Shown: positions 8,753 to 16,651 of the stretch, one piece after another
Layout of the letters: each line of letters starts with the position of its first letter
Numbering within the stretch: the first letter of the stretch is position 1
Origin: Lewinellaceae bacterium
GTDB taxonomy: Bacteria > Bacteroidota > Bacteroidia > Chitinophagales > Saprospiraceae
Length of the DNA: 64,000 bases
Assembly: GCA_020636215.1 (NCBI GenBank)
Contig: JACJYG010000005.1
Location: 1,054,001-1,118,000, forward strand
Reading direction: 5' to 3'
Program-made: the position numbers and the translations under genes
Notes under the pieces: model-generated
What the model was told of the DNA's origin: nothing
Seen by the model: the letters and a program-made list of their open reading frames with translations, nothing else
Databases searched by the model: none

Positions 8753-8806
8753 GTCTGGTGTGTCTGGTGTGTCTGGTATGTCTGGTATGTCTGGTATGTC
8801 TGGTAT
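8753..8806. repeat. 9-bp tandem array, GTCTGGTAT/GTCTGGTGT family
   Basis: Six exact-phase units, two GTCTGGTGT then four GTCTGGTAT, lie between the stop of the upstream SDR and the start of the FAH gene (minus strand). The reverse complement ACACCAGAC recurs as a two-unit stub at 14411-14428. Because the unit is a multiple of three, the frame stays open and would encode His-Thr-Arg repeats fused to the FAH protein if a GTG at 8819 were used. Confidence 0.95.
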
Positions 8807-8822
8807 GTCTCAGCGCCACTGC

Positions 8823-9587
8823 TTACTGCTTACTGCCTCCGATGCCGATACCCAGGCCGCCATCGATGCGGAAAGCCTGGCCGGTGACAAAGGTAGCTTT
8901 ATCGCTGGACAGAAAGGCGATCAATTCCGCGACTTCTTCCGGCAGGCCAATGCGTTTGACGAGGTGCATGTCCACACATTCCTGATAAACGGCTTCAGGA
9001 TCGGGTGACAGCAGGAAGGCATCGCGTAACAAAGGGGTGTCGATAGTGCCGGGGCAAATGGCGGCGCTGCGGATGTTTGGGGCATAATCCACAGCGATAC
9101 TGCGGGTGAGCCCCAGCATGGCGGTTTTGGAAGTTGTGTAGGGCGCCACCTTACTTTGGGTGATAAAGGCCTGAACGCTTGATACGTTGATGACCATCCC
9201 CCTGCCGCCCCGCTGCATGACAGGGATGGCGTGTTTGGCGCAAAGAAAAGCGCTTTTTAGATTGACGTTCATCACCAGGTCCCATTCCTCTTCACTGGTT
9301 TCGGTGACGGTAGAATAGCGTTGGATGCCGGCATTATTGACCAGGACGTCTATACCACCGAAGGCCGATACTGCTTTTTCCATGGCCGCGATGACCTGAG
9401 CTTCTTTGGATACATCACATTGTACGAAGAGGGAACCGGGCCCCAGTTCTTCCACTAATTGCCCGCCGTGTGGATCTATATCGAGAATTACCACATTGGC
9501 CCGTTCGCGGTGCAGCACTCGGCTGCAAGCGCCACCGATACCCTTGGCGCCGCCGGTAATAACAGCTGTTTTTCCGAGTAATGACAT
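8823..9587 (-). CDS. SDR-family dehydrogenase, candidate sugar 1-dehydrogenase
   Basis: A 254-residue classical SDR with TGGAKGIG at 11-18, NNAG at 84-87, catalytic Ser136/137, Tyr150 and Lys154 (YTTSK), and LDIDPHGG after the second beta strand, favouring NAD. It is distinct from the SDR at 7090. It lies 3 bp after the stop of the lactonase gene upstream, so the pair is probably co-translated. In oxidative fucose/rhamnose routes one SDR oxidises the sugar at C1 to a lactone that SMP-30 opens; adjacency to the lactonase suggests this enzyme plays that part, though the two SDRs could be swapped. ATG 9587 is clear. Confidence 0.87.
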   Translation of the reverse strand: MSLLGKTAVITGGAKGIGGACSRVLHRERANVVILDIDPHGGQLVEELGPGSLFVQCDVSKEAQVIAAMEKAVSAFGGIDVLVNNAGIQRYSTVTETSEEEWDLVMNVNLKSAFLCAKHAIPVMQRGGRGMVINVSSVQAFITQSKVAPYTTSKTAMLGLTRSIAVDYAPNIRSAAICPGTIDTPLLRDAFLLSPDPEAVYQECVDMHLVKRIGLPEEVAELIAFLSSDKATFVTGQAFRIDGGLGIGIGGSKQ

Positions 9588-9590
9588 GAT

Positions 9591-10448
9591 CTAGGCTTTT
9601 TTCTGATGAGCGGGTAGGGGCATTCCCACTATCCCGAGGTCGATTTTTGTGATATGCCAGCGCCCGAGGTTGGCGGTGAATAACTGGTCCAGTTTGGGGC
9701 CTCCAAAGGCGATATTGGTAGGGTTGCTAAGGGTGTGTGCATCCCAGTCTTCAATCAGCAAGCTCACCTCGTGGGTGGGCGAAACTTTAAATATCTTGTT
9801 GGGAGAATAACAGGATACGTAGAGGTTGCCGGCCGCATCGAAGGCCAGTCCGTCGGGCACGGTTTCCGGCAGGGTGCAAACCAGCGAGCGTTCGCCTGCC
9901 GAACCATTGGCCTGAATGGCCACCCGTTCCACGCCAGGCAGGAATGTTGCTACAACATACAGATGTTTCCCTTCCGGGCCCATGGCCATCCCATTGGCGA
10001 AGTGGAAGGGGCCATCGTGCCATATCTGGCCTTTTCCTTCATTGGTGAATTTCAGGATTTTGCCTTTTACCTCCCGAAAGACCCCGCTCTCGCTGACGTA
10101 AAGGTTTCCTGCTGCATCAAAAACAGCATAGTTTGGGATGTTGAAATGGTGGCCATCAGCCCCGGTGGCAAACTTTGTCAGTTGGTGTCCGGCCATGTCT
10201 AACCGCCAGATGCACTTATGGCCCAGGTCGCATACGGCCAACCATTCGGCCCCCGGGCTGAAAGCAAGGCCCAGAATAAACCCGCCGGTATTGGCAATCT
10301 CCTCCACTTTTTTACCTTCTTCAGATATTCGGTAGATCTGCCCGGCCTCCCCGCCTGCCCAAATGCTGCCATCCGGATGGACGGCGACGCCTTCGGGATG
10401 GTCCAGTCCATCGGCATAAATGCTTGCTTTTTGTAATAAGGGATGCAT
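9591..10448 (-). CDS. SMP-30/gluconolactonase-family lactonase
   Basis: A 285-residue six-bladed propeller of the SMP-30/gluconolactonase/LRE family. The divalent-metal ligands are present: Glu19 (HPEGVA), Asn106 (IPNYAVFD), Asn152 (FANGMAMG) and Asp199 (VPDGLAFD). These enzymes hydrolyse aldonolactones to aldonates. There is no signal peptide, so it is cytoplasmic. It precedes the SDR at 8823 by 3 bp and fits the lactone-opening step between sugar oxidation and dehydration. A 500-bp repeat-bearing gap separates it from the DUF4432 gene upstream, so it may have its own promoter. Confidence 0.88.
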   Translation of the reverse strand: MHPLLQKASIYADGLDHPEGVAVHPDGSIWAGGEAGQIYRISEEGKKVEEIANTGGFILGLAFSPGAEWLAVCDLGHKCIWRLDMAGHQLTKFATGADGHHFNIPNYAVFDAAGNLYVSESGVFREVKGKILKFTNEGKGQIWHDGPFHFANGMAMGPEGKHLYVVATFLPGVERVAIQANGSAGERSLVCTLPETVPDGLAFDAAGNLYVSCYSPNKIFKVSPTHEVSLLIEDWDAHTLSNPTNIAFGGPKLDQLFTANLGRWHITKIDLGIVGMPLPAHQKKA

Positions 10449-10947
10449 GGTTTTATTGTTTTGTTTAAACTGCGAAAGTCTGAACTCGGAAAAGGCTTAG
10501 GACAGGCTCTCGAAGTGGAATACTGGGATAAGCAGTGGAAAGCCTTAGTGCAATCGTGATTTTCATCATCGTGATTTTTATCATCGTTATTTAAATAATG
10601 ATGATATTTGTAATCATTATTTTTATAATCATTATTTATATAACGATGTTTTTTGTAATCATAATTTTTGTAATCATTATGTAAATAACGATGTTTTTTA
10701 TAATCATTATTTTCATCATCACCAAAATGGCTACCCCTTGTCCTTCCCAGCTGGCTTAGTCTCTCTACCCCCTCTCTCCGAGCAGGCCAGCCCTTTTCAA
10801 CTCTAACCTTTTTATCCAGTTCCTATCTCTAATCTTGGCTTACCCGGCCTAATCTGCCGGCTGCCTTCCCGATCTCGGCCTACTGGGCCTCATCGGAATG
10901 AAAAACTGTAGTTGCGCTCGGCCAGGTAAAAAACCAGGAATTAGAAA
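10449..10947. other. Gene-free gap of about 500 bp containing an AT-rich 15-mer array
   Basis: No plausible gene on either strand. The left half holds the 15-bp array described separately; the right half is pyrimidine-rich with short repeated words around GGCCTAATCTGCCGG and CGGCCTACTGGGCC. The promoter of the lactonase unit should lie here on the minus strand but I could not single out a convincing box. Confidence 0.7.
10553..10717. repeat. 15-bp AT-rich tandem array, 11 units
   Basis: Eleven consecutive 15-bp units in perfect phase, for example ATCGTGATTTTCATC, ATCATTATTTTTATA, ACGATGTTTTTTGTA, ending ATCATTATTTTCATC. The shared skeleton is A-T/C-G/A-T followed by a T-tract and a terminal ATC/ATA/GTA. 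ATcATnAT-type half sites recur once per unit. It is about 105-270 bp upstream of the lactonase start. No function can be read directly; protein binding or DNA bending is possible. Confidence 0.93.
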
Positions 10948-12009
10948 CTATAAACCCTTGGGCCCTCTAAGGGCTTGCCCAATAACCACCTCCGCTTTCA
11001 AACTGGCTTCCTGCACCTGGCCGGCTTCCAGCCGAAGCCATTCCCCTTCTTTTATAGCTTGTTCAGCATCAGGGCGCCAGCGGGAGGTCCAGGGTTCCAG
11101 GCCGATGGCGTAGGCGCTGCCCCACCAGGGGGAATCCTGGGTAGCGTAGCGTTCCTGCCAACACCATAGATGTCGGAATACGCGGGCGTCCCAACTGACC
11201 GTAAAGCCGATTTCCTTCTCTTCATTTTGAATCGTGTAGTAGCCTTTGTCCCCAAATCCGGAAAGGTAGGCCAGGTCGCTGTAAGGGGTGTCCCATTCCG
11301 GGGGGATGTAGCTGGCGTCATCCCATTGCCCATTGATGTTCTTTGCCCGCGGCCATTCGGTTTCAATGCCTGGTACAAATCGGCGCCGCGACGGAATCGC
11401 TGGTTCGGCTATCATCGTTTTGGCGTTGGTGTGGAGGCGCCCTCCTTCCCGCAGGAACGGCAGGCCAAAAGCAATATGGTGCCCCCACATTATATCGAGG
11501 TGGGTGCGGGATTCGTTGGTAAGCTGCTCCTCAATATAGAGAGTGGGTTCATCAGCCACTAAACGCAGCGTTTTTTCGATCAGTACAGGCACCCGCAACG
11601 GCCGCGCCCAAAGTTTTACCGCCACCTGGCCCGGCTTGTCTTCAACAATAGCGTGCTTCCAGGGGATCATCCACACTTCGCCGTGCTGGCCCAGAGAGGC
11701 GCCTCGGTAGCTGAAAGTCGGGCTATTCGGCAAGGCTTCCTGCCAGCCACCATAGTAGTAATCCTCCATCTGGTTGGGCGTGTCCCGCAGTTGAGAGAGG
11801 TGTTGCTGCGGATTGAGGATGCCTTTGGATAAACGGAGCATGAAGTCGAGCCCAAGGGGTTTATAATAAAACTCAAAAATATCGCTGCCCCTGCCGGCCA
11901 GAATGCCGATCCGAAGGAAGTCGTTTTCCATCCAGACAACCTGCATGTCTTTGTACGTCCAGTCATCAGAAATAGAACAGCGGCCAGTGGGGAAGGAGGG
12001 GTGTTGCAT
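10948..12009 (-). CDS. DUF4432-type aldose-epimerase-like protein
   Basis: A 353-residue cytoplasmic protein resembling the galactose-mutarotase-like DUF4432 family: WMENDFLRIGILAGRGSDIFEF near the start, PLGLDFMLR, a central HGEVWMIPW segment and DIMWGHHIAFG, with WCWQERYATQDSPWWG and GLEPWTS near the end. Family members are presumed to act on sugar anomers; no reaction is established to my knowledge. The open frame runs up to 12117, but ATG 12009 (MQHPSFPTGRCSISDDW) gives a family-like start and avoids overlapping the dehydratase. It sits 26 bp after uxuA and probably shares its transcript. Confidence 0.78.
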   Translation of the reverse strand: MQHPSFPTGRCSISDDWTYKDMQVVWMENDFLRIGILAGRGSDIFEFYYKPLGLDFMLRLSKGILNPQQHLSQLRDTPNQMEDYYYGGWQEALPNSPTFSYRGASLGQHGEVWMIPWKHAIVEDKPGQVAVKLWARPLRVPVLIEKTLRLVADEPTLYIEEQLTNESRTHLDIMWGHHIAFGLPFLREGGRLHTNAKTMIAEPAIPSRRRFVPGIETEWPRAKNINGQWDDASYIPPEWDTPYSDLAYLSGFGDKGYYTIQNEEKEIGFTVSWDARVFRHLWCWQERYATQDSPWWGSAYAIGLEPWTSRWRPDAEQAIKEGEWLRLEAGQVQEASLKAEVVIGQALRGPKGL

Positions 12010-12035
12010 AATGGTGTTGGTTTTTGATCTCAGGT

Positions 12036-13106
12036 TTATTCGGAGCCAATAGCTTGCATGGCTCCTCTCATATAACCCAGCGCGAAGGCCATGCCGGCAT
12101 GCCAGGGTGCGTTGCAACTCATTTCGGGCGTATGGTCGGGAATCAATACGCCCTCGTAGCCGTTATTTTTGAGTATGCGCAACGCCCGGATCATGTCAAT
12201 GTCGCCTTCATCCACAAATGCCTCGCGGTAATGGGGTACCTTACCTTTGACATTGCGGAAGTGGATATAACCGATCTTTCCCAGGGCGGAATATTTATCC
12301 AGCAGGGCATAGATATCACTGCCCTGCATCTCCTGCAGGGTGCCCATACAAAATTCGAAAACGTTGGCCGGACTATCCGACGCTTCCATCAACCGTTCGT
12401 ATTCTCCAGCTTGATAGAATAGCCGGGCGGTACCGCGTAGTTCCGGCACCGGTGGGTCATCCGGATGCGCTGCAAGCTTGACGCCGTTCTCCTCTGCGAC
12501 TGGCAGTAATTCACTTAAAAAATAGTTGAGCCGCTCCCACATTTCTTCCCGTGATACAGGGCCTACCACTCCGGCCGGAGCCTGGGTGTCGTACGTCATA
12601 TTCCACACCATACCATTGGGGATTGGCGAGCGGATATCAACTGCGTCCTGGTCGAATTCTACAGAAGGAGCCTGGCCCCGGCCGGAAGTTCGGCTCGTCC
12701 AGCCCCATACGCCTGCCAGGCTGAAGTAGTAGCCCATTACGGGGATGCCAGCCCGGCCTACATTGCGAATGGTGGCTTTGATATCCTCCATTTGTTGCGC
12801 CTTTTTAGGGCCATCCAGCAGGATGTCGTACCAGTGGGCAGGGTCGAAATTTTCGATCGCCGCCAGCGTAAGGCCGTGAGCTTCCACCTGCTTCCGAAGA
12901 GCCAGTAGTTCTTCGTATGTCCAGAGTTTACCTTCGTTCTCGGTGATGCCCCAACCGCCCAGGTAGTTGCGGGTCAGGGAGGGGCTATCTCCCCCCTTAA
13001 CATAATCAACCAGTTGAGCGACGATGTGGGTCGCACCGGCCTGCCGGGCAAAGCGAAAATTGCTGTCGTTGAGTAAGCTGCGGTATAGTCCGAGTCCAAG
13101 TTTCAT
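12036..13106 (-). CDS. uxuA: Mannonate dehydratase-family enzyme (UxuA type)
   Basis: A 356-residue TIM-barrel dehydratase. The four Mn2+ ligands known for UxuA are present with near-identical spacing: His214 (LAAHPDDPP), Cys253 (EFCMGTLQ), His282 (IHFRNV) and Asp324 (PDHTPEM). UxuA converts D-mannonate to 2-keto-3-deoxy-D-gluconate. No uxuB or KDG kinase/aldolase is near; instead SDRs, an SMP-30 lactonase and a FAH hydrolase follow, so it may dehydrate an aldonate in an oxidative pathway in place of the usual enolase-superfamily dehydratase. The gene symbol denotes the family; substrate is uncertain. It is the first gene of its strand, divergent from the lipoprotein at 13228. Confidence 0.85.
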   Translation of the reverse strand: MKLGLGLYRSLLNDSNFRFARQAGATHIVAQLVDYVKGGDSPSLTRNYLGGWGITENEGKLWTYEELLALRKQVEAHGLTLAAIENFDPAHWYDILLDGPKKAQQMEDIKATIRNVGRAGIPVMGYYFSLAGVWGWTSRTSGRGQAPSVEFDQDAVDIRSPIPNGMVWNMTYDTQAPAGVVGPVSREEMWERLNYFLSELLPVAEENGVKLAAHPDDPPVPELRGTARLFYQAGEYERLMEASDSPANVFEFCMGTLQEMQGSDIYALLDKYSALGKIGYIHFRNVKGKVPHYREAFVDEGDIDMIRALRILKNNGYEGVLIPDHTPEMSCNAPWHAGMAFALGYMRGAMQAIGSE

Positions 13107-13227
13107 ATGGCTTCAATTTAGGTATTTCCCGACAAAACAAAGGAAGCGGGCGACACTATTTTCCAGGCTTTTTTGTTACTTTGGGTGGAAGCGTTTTTGC
13201 TCTGAAAGGAATTCAAAGAAATCCTGT

Positions 13228-14373
13228 ATGCCTCTTTTTCGCCAGTCTGCTATTTTTACCATTTTTCTGGGCCTATTGGCCGGCGCTCTGGCGCTGAATG
13301 GTTGTAAGGATGAAAGTGCTGATTTTACCTCCGGTTCCTTTTATCCGGATATGGAAGAACCGGCCGACACCTCCGACACCATGCAGAGCGGCTGCTGGGA
13401 AGCGCCCATCACGATTCGGCGGGCAAGCGAGTTTAATACGCTCTTCACCCGCTTCGGTGGCGGATGGACCGGGGCCGATGCCACCTATTCTATCCCCTTG
13501 CCCGATGGCCGGCAGCTCTGGTTGTTCGGTGATACCTTCCTCGGCACAGTTAATGCCGACCGCTCCCGTCCGCCTACCGGCCTCATTCGCAATACTTTTG
13601 TTATACAGGATGGGGAGGATTTAACTACCCTATACACTGGCTCTCCCGGCAATGCTTCGGCATTCGCGCAACCCCAGGAGCCCGGCTGGTGGTATTGGCC
13701 GGGCCATGGTGTGACTAAGGGCGATACGCTGGAAGTAGTGTTATACGGTTTCAAAAACGAAGGCGGAGGCGCCTGGGGCTTTGCTTACGCAAGCATCGAT
13801 GTGGCAAAATACGCTCTGCCGGACATCCGCTTATTATCCATCGAACGCAAAGTATTGGACCCCAAAATTAACTACGGCGCCTGTGTGCTGGAAGACAACG
13901 GCTTCTATTACCTCTATGGCGCTGAAAAAGAAGGCTTACAGAAATACCTGCATGTGGCCAGAGTACCGGTGGCGGAAGGCCTGGCCGGAGAATGGGCCTA
14001 CTACGATGGCGCCGATTGGGTGGCCGATCCCGGCCAAAGCAAACGCTTGTTCGCCAATGTATCGGAACAGTTTTCCGTTTTCCGCCACGAAGGCCGGTAT
14101 TACCTGCTCACCCAGCACCATATCTTCGGCAGCCAAATCTACATTTACAAAGCGGATGCGCCAACCGGGCCCTTTACGGATCCAACCCTCGTGTACTGCA
14201 CTCCGGAAACTGGCGGCGATATTTTCACCTACAATGCGTTCGCCCATACCCAGTTTCTGGACCGGGGGGAATTGCTGGTTTCCTATAACGTGAACAGCTT
14301 CGAGTTTGCAGATGTGTTCGCTAATGCGGATAATTACCGGCCGTATTTTGTCTGGGTGAAGGGGTGGGAGTAG
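13228..14373 (+). CDS. Lipoprotein with GH43-like/DUF5005-type propeller
   Basis: A 381-residue lipoprotein from ATG 13228; the hydrophobic N-terminus ends in the lipobox LALNGC. The mature part has FGGGWTGADATYSIPLPDGRQLWLFGDTFLG, the opening blade of secreted DUF5005/DUF4185-like proteins related in fold to GH43 glycosidases, and later blades with INYGACVLEDNGFYYLYGA and GRYYLLTQHH. No clear GH43 catalytic triad can be named. It is paralogous to the next gene, sharing W-x-G-A-D-x-x-x-S, FxDTF(L/I)G and a SYN C-terminal motif. A surface carbohydrate-binding or glycosidase role is inferred. Confidence 0.8.
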   Translation: MPLFRQSAIFTIFLGLLAGALALNGCKDESADFTSGSFYPDMEEPADTSDTMQSGCWEAPITIRRASEFNTLFTRFGGGWTGADATYSIPLPDGRQLWLFGDTFLGTVNADRSRPPTGLIRNTFVIQDGEDLTTLYTGSPGNASAFAQPQEPGWWYWPGHGVTKGDTLEVVLYGFKNEGGGAWGFAYASIDVAKYALPDIRLLSIERKVLDPKINYGACVLEDNGFYYLYGAEKEGLQKYLHVARVPVAEGLAGEWAYYDGADWVADPGQSKRLFANVSEQFSVFRHEGRYYLLTQHHIFGSQIYIYKADAPTGPFTDPTLVYCTPETGGDIFTYNAFAHTQFLDRGELLVSYNVNSFEFADVFANADNYRPYFVWVKGWE

Positions 14374-14410
14374 GGTAGTCGGCACGATACCTGACGGATT
14401 GGCCTTTCGA

Positions 14411-14428
14411 CACACCAGACACACCAGG
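14411..14428. repeat. Two-unit stub of the 9-bp word CACACCAGA
   Basis: Two copies of a 9-mer that is the reverse complement of the word in the 8753-8806 array, located upstream of the second propeller lipoprotein. It lies in the same position relative to a start codon as the larger array. Confidence 0.7.
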
Positions 14429-14473
14429 CCCGACTCTACAAGCCGGGCAAACATACCATACATTACATTAATA

Positions 14474-15652
14474 ATGAAGCAACAAATCACCACCTTGATA
14501 ATTGCCGCCCTGATGGCCCTGGGCTGCAGTTCGCCCAAACATGCCGCGCAACCGGCTTCCTTCGAGTTGAATTATACCGTGGAGGCAGCGCCGGAATGGA
14601 CCAATTTGTTCTACCGCCAATCCGGCTGGTTCGGAGCGGATGGCATCTTTTCTTTTTCGCTGGATGGAACGGAACAGCCCCGGAGCGATAAGGATCGGGA
14701 AGTAATGCTTATTTTCAGTGATACCTTCATCGGAGAAGTGGAGGAAGAGAAGCCAGTGGAAGGGTATAAGATGGTGAACAATACCGTAGCCTACCTGAAG
14801 GGGCAAACACCAAATCCCGACAGTATCCATTTTTTCTATAAACAGGATGAACAGGGCCAGCCTCAAACCTTTTTCGTGCCCGATAACGCCAACTCCAAAG
14901 CCGGGCAATACTACTGGCTGGGGGATGGCTTTGTCAACCGGGAGCGGGACAATATGCTTTACCTCTTTGCATACCACATCGAAATGACCGGCCCTGGGGT
15001 ATTCGATTTTATCGAACCCAATGTTTCTCTCCTGGCCCTTCCGGGCGGGAGCCGGCCGCCTTTTGAAAATTACCGGCAGTTGACCACTCCTTTACACCTT
15101 GTATTGGAAGGCCTGGGGGAAGGCAATATGGGGGCTGGTATTTTGATAAATACCGAATGGGCCGGCGCGCCGCACCCGGATGGCTACGTTTATGTCTACG
15201 GCTGTATCGGCCCCGATAAAAACTTGTTGGTGGCGCGGGTCAAACCCAAACATTTTGAGGATTTTGGAAAATGGCGCTATTGGAATGGCCAGGCTTGGGA
15301 TAAAGATAAAAGTAAACTGGCGCCGGTGGCCAATGCCGTCTCCAACGAGCTTAGCGTCACCCCACTGCCCGACGGCCGCTTTCTACTCATTTTCCAGGTT
15401 TTGGGCTTATCCGAGAAAGTGGGCATGTGTGTGGGACAAAGCCCGGTAGGCCCCTTCGGCCCCATCCAGGAGATCTGGCGCTGCCCGGAGATCGATGAGG
15501 GCTTGCTGCCCTACAACGCCAAAGCGCATCCCTGCCTGTCCAAACCGGGGGAATTGCTCATCAGCTATAATACCATCACTTTTGATTTCTGGAATGATAT
15601 CCGGAAGAACGCGCATATCTATAGGCCGAGGTTTATTCGGTTGAAGTTCTGA
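14474..15652 (+). CDS. Lipoprotein paralogous to the preceding propeller protein
   Basis: A 392-residue protein from ATG 14474 (MKQQITTLIIAALMALGCSS); lipobox MALGC predicts an acylated Cys17. SGWFGADGIFSFSL and LIFSDTFIGE align with the equivalent motifs of the preceding gene, and FLLIFQVLGL and ELLISYNT mark later blades, so this is a DUF5005/GH43-like five-bladed propeller. The upstream in-frame extension (from TTG 14399) runs through an RHTRHTR repeat stub and is not taken as coding. The two genes form a plus-strand island between two minus-strand carbohydrate blocks. Substrate unknown. Confidence 0.8.
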   Translation: MKQQITTLIIAALMALGCSSPKHAAQPASFELNYTVEAAPEWTNLFYRQSGWFGADGIFSFSLDGTEQPRSDKDREVMLIFSDTFIGEVEEEKPVEGYKMVNNTVAYLKGQTPNPDSIHFFYKQDEQGQPQTFFVPDNANSKAGQYYWLGDGFVNRERDNMLYLFAYHIEMTGPGVFDFIEPNVSLLALPGGSRPPFENYRQLTTPLHLVLEGLGEGNMGAGILINTEWAGAPHPDGYVYVYGCIGPDKNLLVARVKPKHFEDFGKWRYWNGQAWDKDKSKLAPVANAVSNELSVTPLPDGRFLLIFQVLGLSEKVGMCVGQSPVGPFGPIQEIWRCPEIDEGLLPYNAKAHPCLSKPGELLISYNTITFDFWNDIRKNAHIYRPRFIRLKF

Positions 15653-15683
15653 TGAGGAGGAAGAGTTGAAAAGGTTGAAAGGG

Positions 15684-15795
15684 CTCAACCCTCTCAACCC
15701 TCTCAACTCTCTCAACCCTCTCAACCCTCTCAACCCTCTCAACTCTCTCAACTCTCTCAACTCCTCAACTCCTCAACTCCTCAACTCCTCAACTC
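15684..15795. repeat. Tandem array, 8 x 9 bp CTCAACCCT/CTCAACTCT then 5 x 8 bp CTCAACTC
   Basis: Eight 9-bp units followed without interruption by five 8-bp units of the same word missing one base. It fills the gap between two convergent lipoprotein genes and ends one base before the stop codon of the gene at 15797. The internal switch from 9 to 8 bp shows that unit length can change within one array. Confidence 0.95.
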
Positions 15796-15796
15796 C

Positions 15797-16609
15797 CTAC
15801 TTCGGTACTCCCTTCCAGGTGAATTCCCAATCCCAGATGACGCAGCCAAAGACTGTCAGGTCAATGGTTTGAGTGGAATTGATCTCCATTGTGCTGAAGT
15901 CAGTAATGCGATAGACTTCGACCTGTATATCAGTCGGGTCGAAGACATTGACACTGGTGATGGTCAATTCGGACTCGTCTCCGTTCAGTTCCCAGGAGGT
16001 GGGCGGCTTCAGGCCGTCAAACTCACAGGTGCCGCCACCGGCGCCGGTGAGGGCTCCATAGTCGATCGACATGGTGCCGTCTTCGTTGAAGATATATACA
16101 TTGTCCTTCTCACAGTCGAAGATCTGTTCGGTCACCGGGTCTGCATCCAGGCATTTGCCCTTTTTGGAGTCCCACTGCCAGTTGAAATTGGTCAGGAGGT
16201 ACTTAACCGAGAGCTCGGTAGTGATGATGAAATCGGCATCGCCGGTCTGGCCCTTATCATCTTCCGCTTCAAAGTTAAAGCGGACCGGGGTTTGCAGCCC
16301 TTCGTCAGTCAGTTCATAATCGAGCGTGTAAGAAGCGGAAGTCACCTCCAGTGTGCCGTTTGTCCCGTAGGAAGCATCCACATCAGTGCCCAGGTACTTG
16401 GTAATTCTCATCACTTTCAGTCCGCCCGGAGCAGTGGCGGTGGCTGTTACCGTAGCGGTTGCTCCTACCTTGCCGGTGAAAGAAGCAGCGGTAAGGGATA
16501 CGGTTGGCGCGGCAACGGAGTCGTCATCTTTGTCGCACCCACTAAAAAGTAGGGTTCCCGAAGCCATTATTGTAGCCGCGAGGAACAGGATCAGATTCTT
16601 GAAATTCAT
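15797..16609 (-). CDS. Lipoprotein with Ig-like and lipocalin-like domains
   Basis: A 270-residue lipoprotein; signal peptide MNFKNLILFLAATIMASGTLLFSGC ends in lipobox LFSGC followed by acidic residues (DKDDD), a pattern common in Bacteroidota surface lipoproteins. Residues 35-130 are Thr/Ala/Val-rich, like an Ig-like domain (APTVSLTAASFTGKVGATATVTATA). The rest resembles the lipocalin-like domain of Bacteroidota lipoproteins (YLLTNFNWQWDSKKGKC, IFNEDGTMSIDYG, WELNGDESELTI). It is the last gene of the minus-strand unit headed by GntR-SusC-SusD, 42 bp after the FG-GAP gene. Function unknown; a surface accessory of the Sus-like system is possible. Confidence 0.78.
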   Translation of the reverse strand: MNFKNLILFLAATIMASGTLLFSGCDKDDDSVAAPTVSLTAASFTGKVGATATVTATATAPGGLKVMRITKYLGTDVDASYGTNGTLEVTSASYTLDYELTDEGLQTPVRFNFEAEDDKGQTGDADFIITTELSVKYLLTNFNWQWDSKKGKCLDADPVTEQIFDCEKDNVYIFNEDGTMSIDYGALTGAGGGTCEFDGLKPPTSWELNGDESELTITSVNVFDPTDIQVEVYRITDFSTMEINSTQTIDLTVFGCVIWDWEFTWKGVPK

Positions 16610-16651
16610 AATGCGAAAATTTGGTTAATAAATTAAAATTTTATTTCGTGT

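Noticed and set aside
8730..8819. His-Thr-Arg repeat as part of the FAH hydrolase
   Set aside because: It arises from the nonamer array upstream of a normal family start at ATG 8729 and requires a GTG within repeat DNA.
15869..16552. 227-codon plus-strand ORF opposite the lipocalin-like lipoprotein
   Set aside because: The minus-strand frame has a lipoprotein signal and operon context; the plus ORF has neither.
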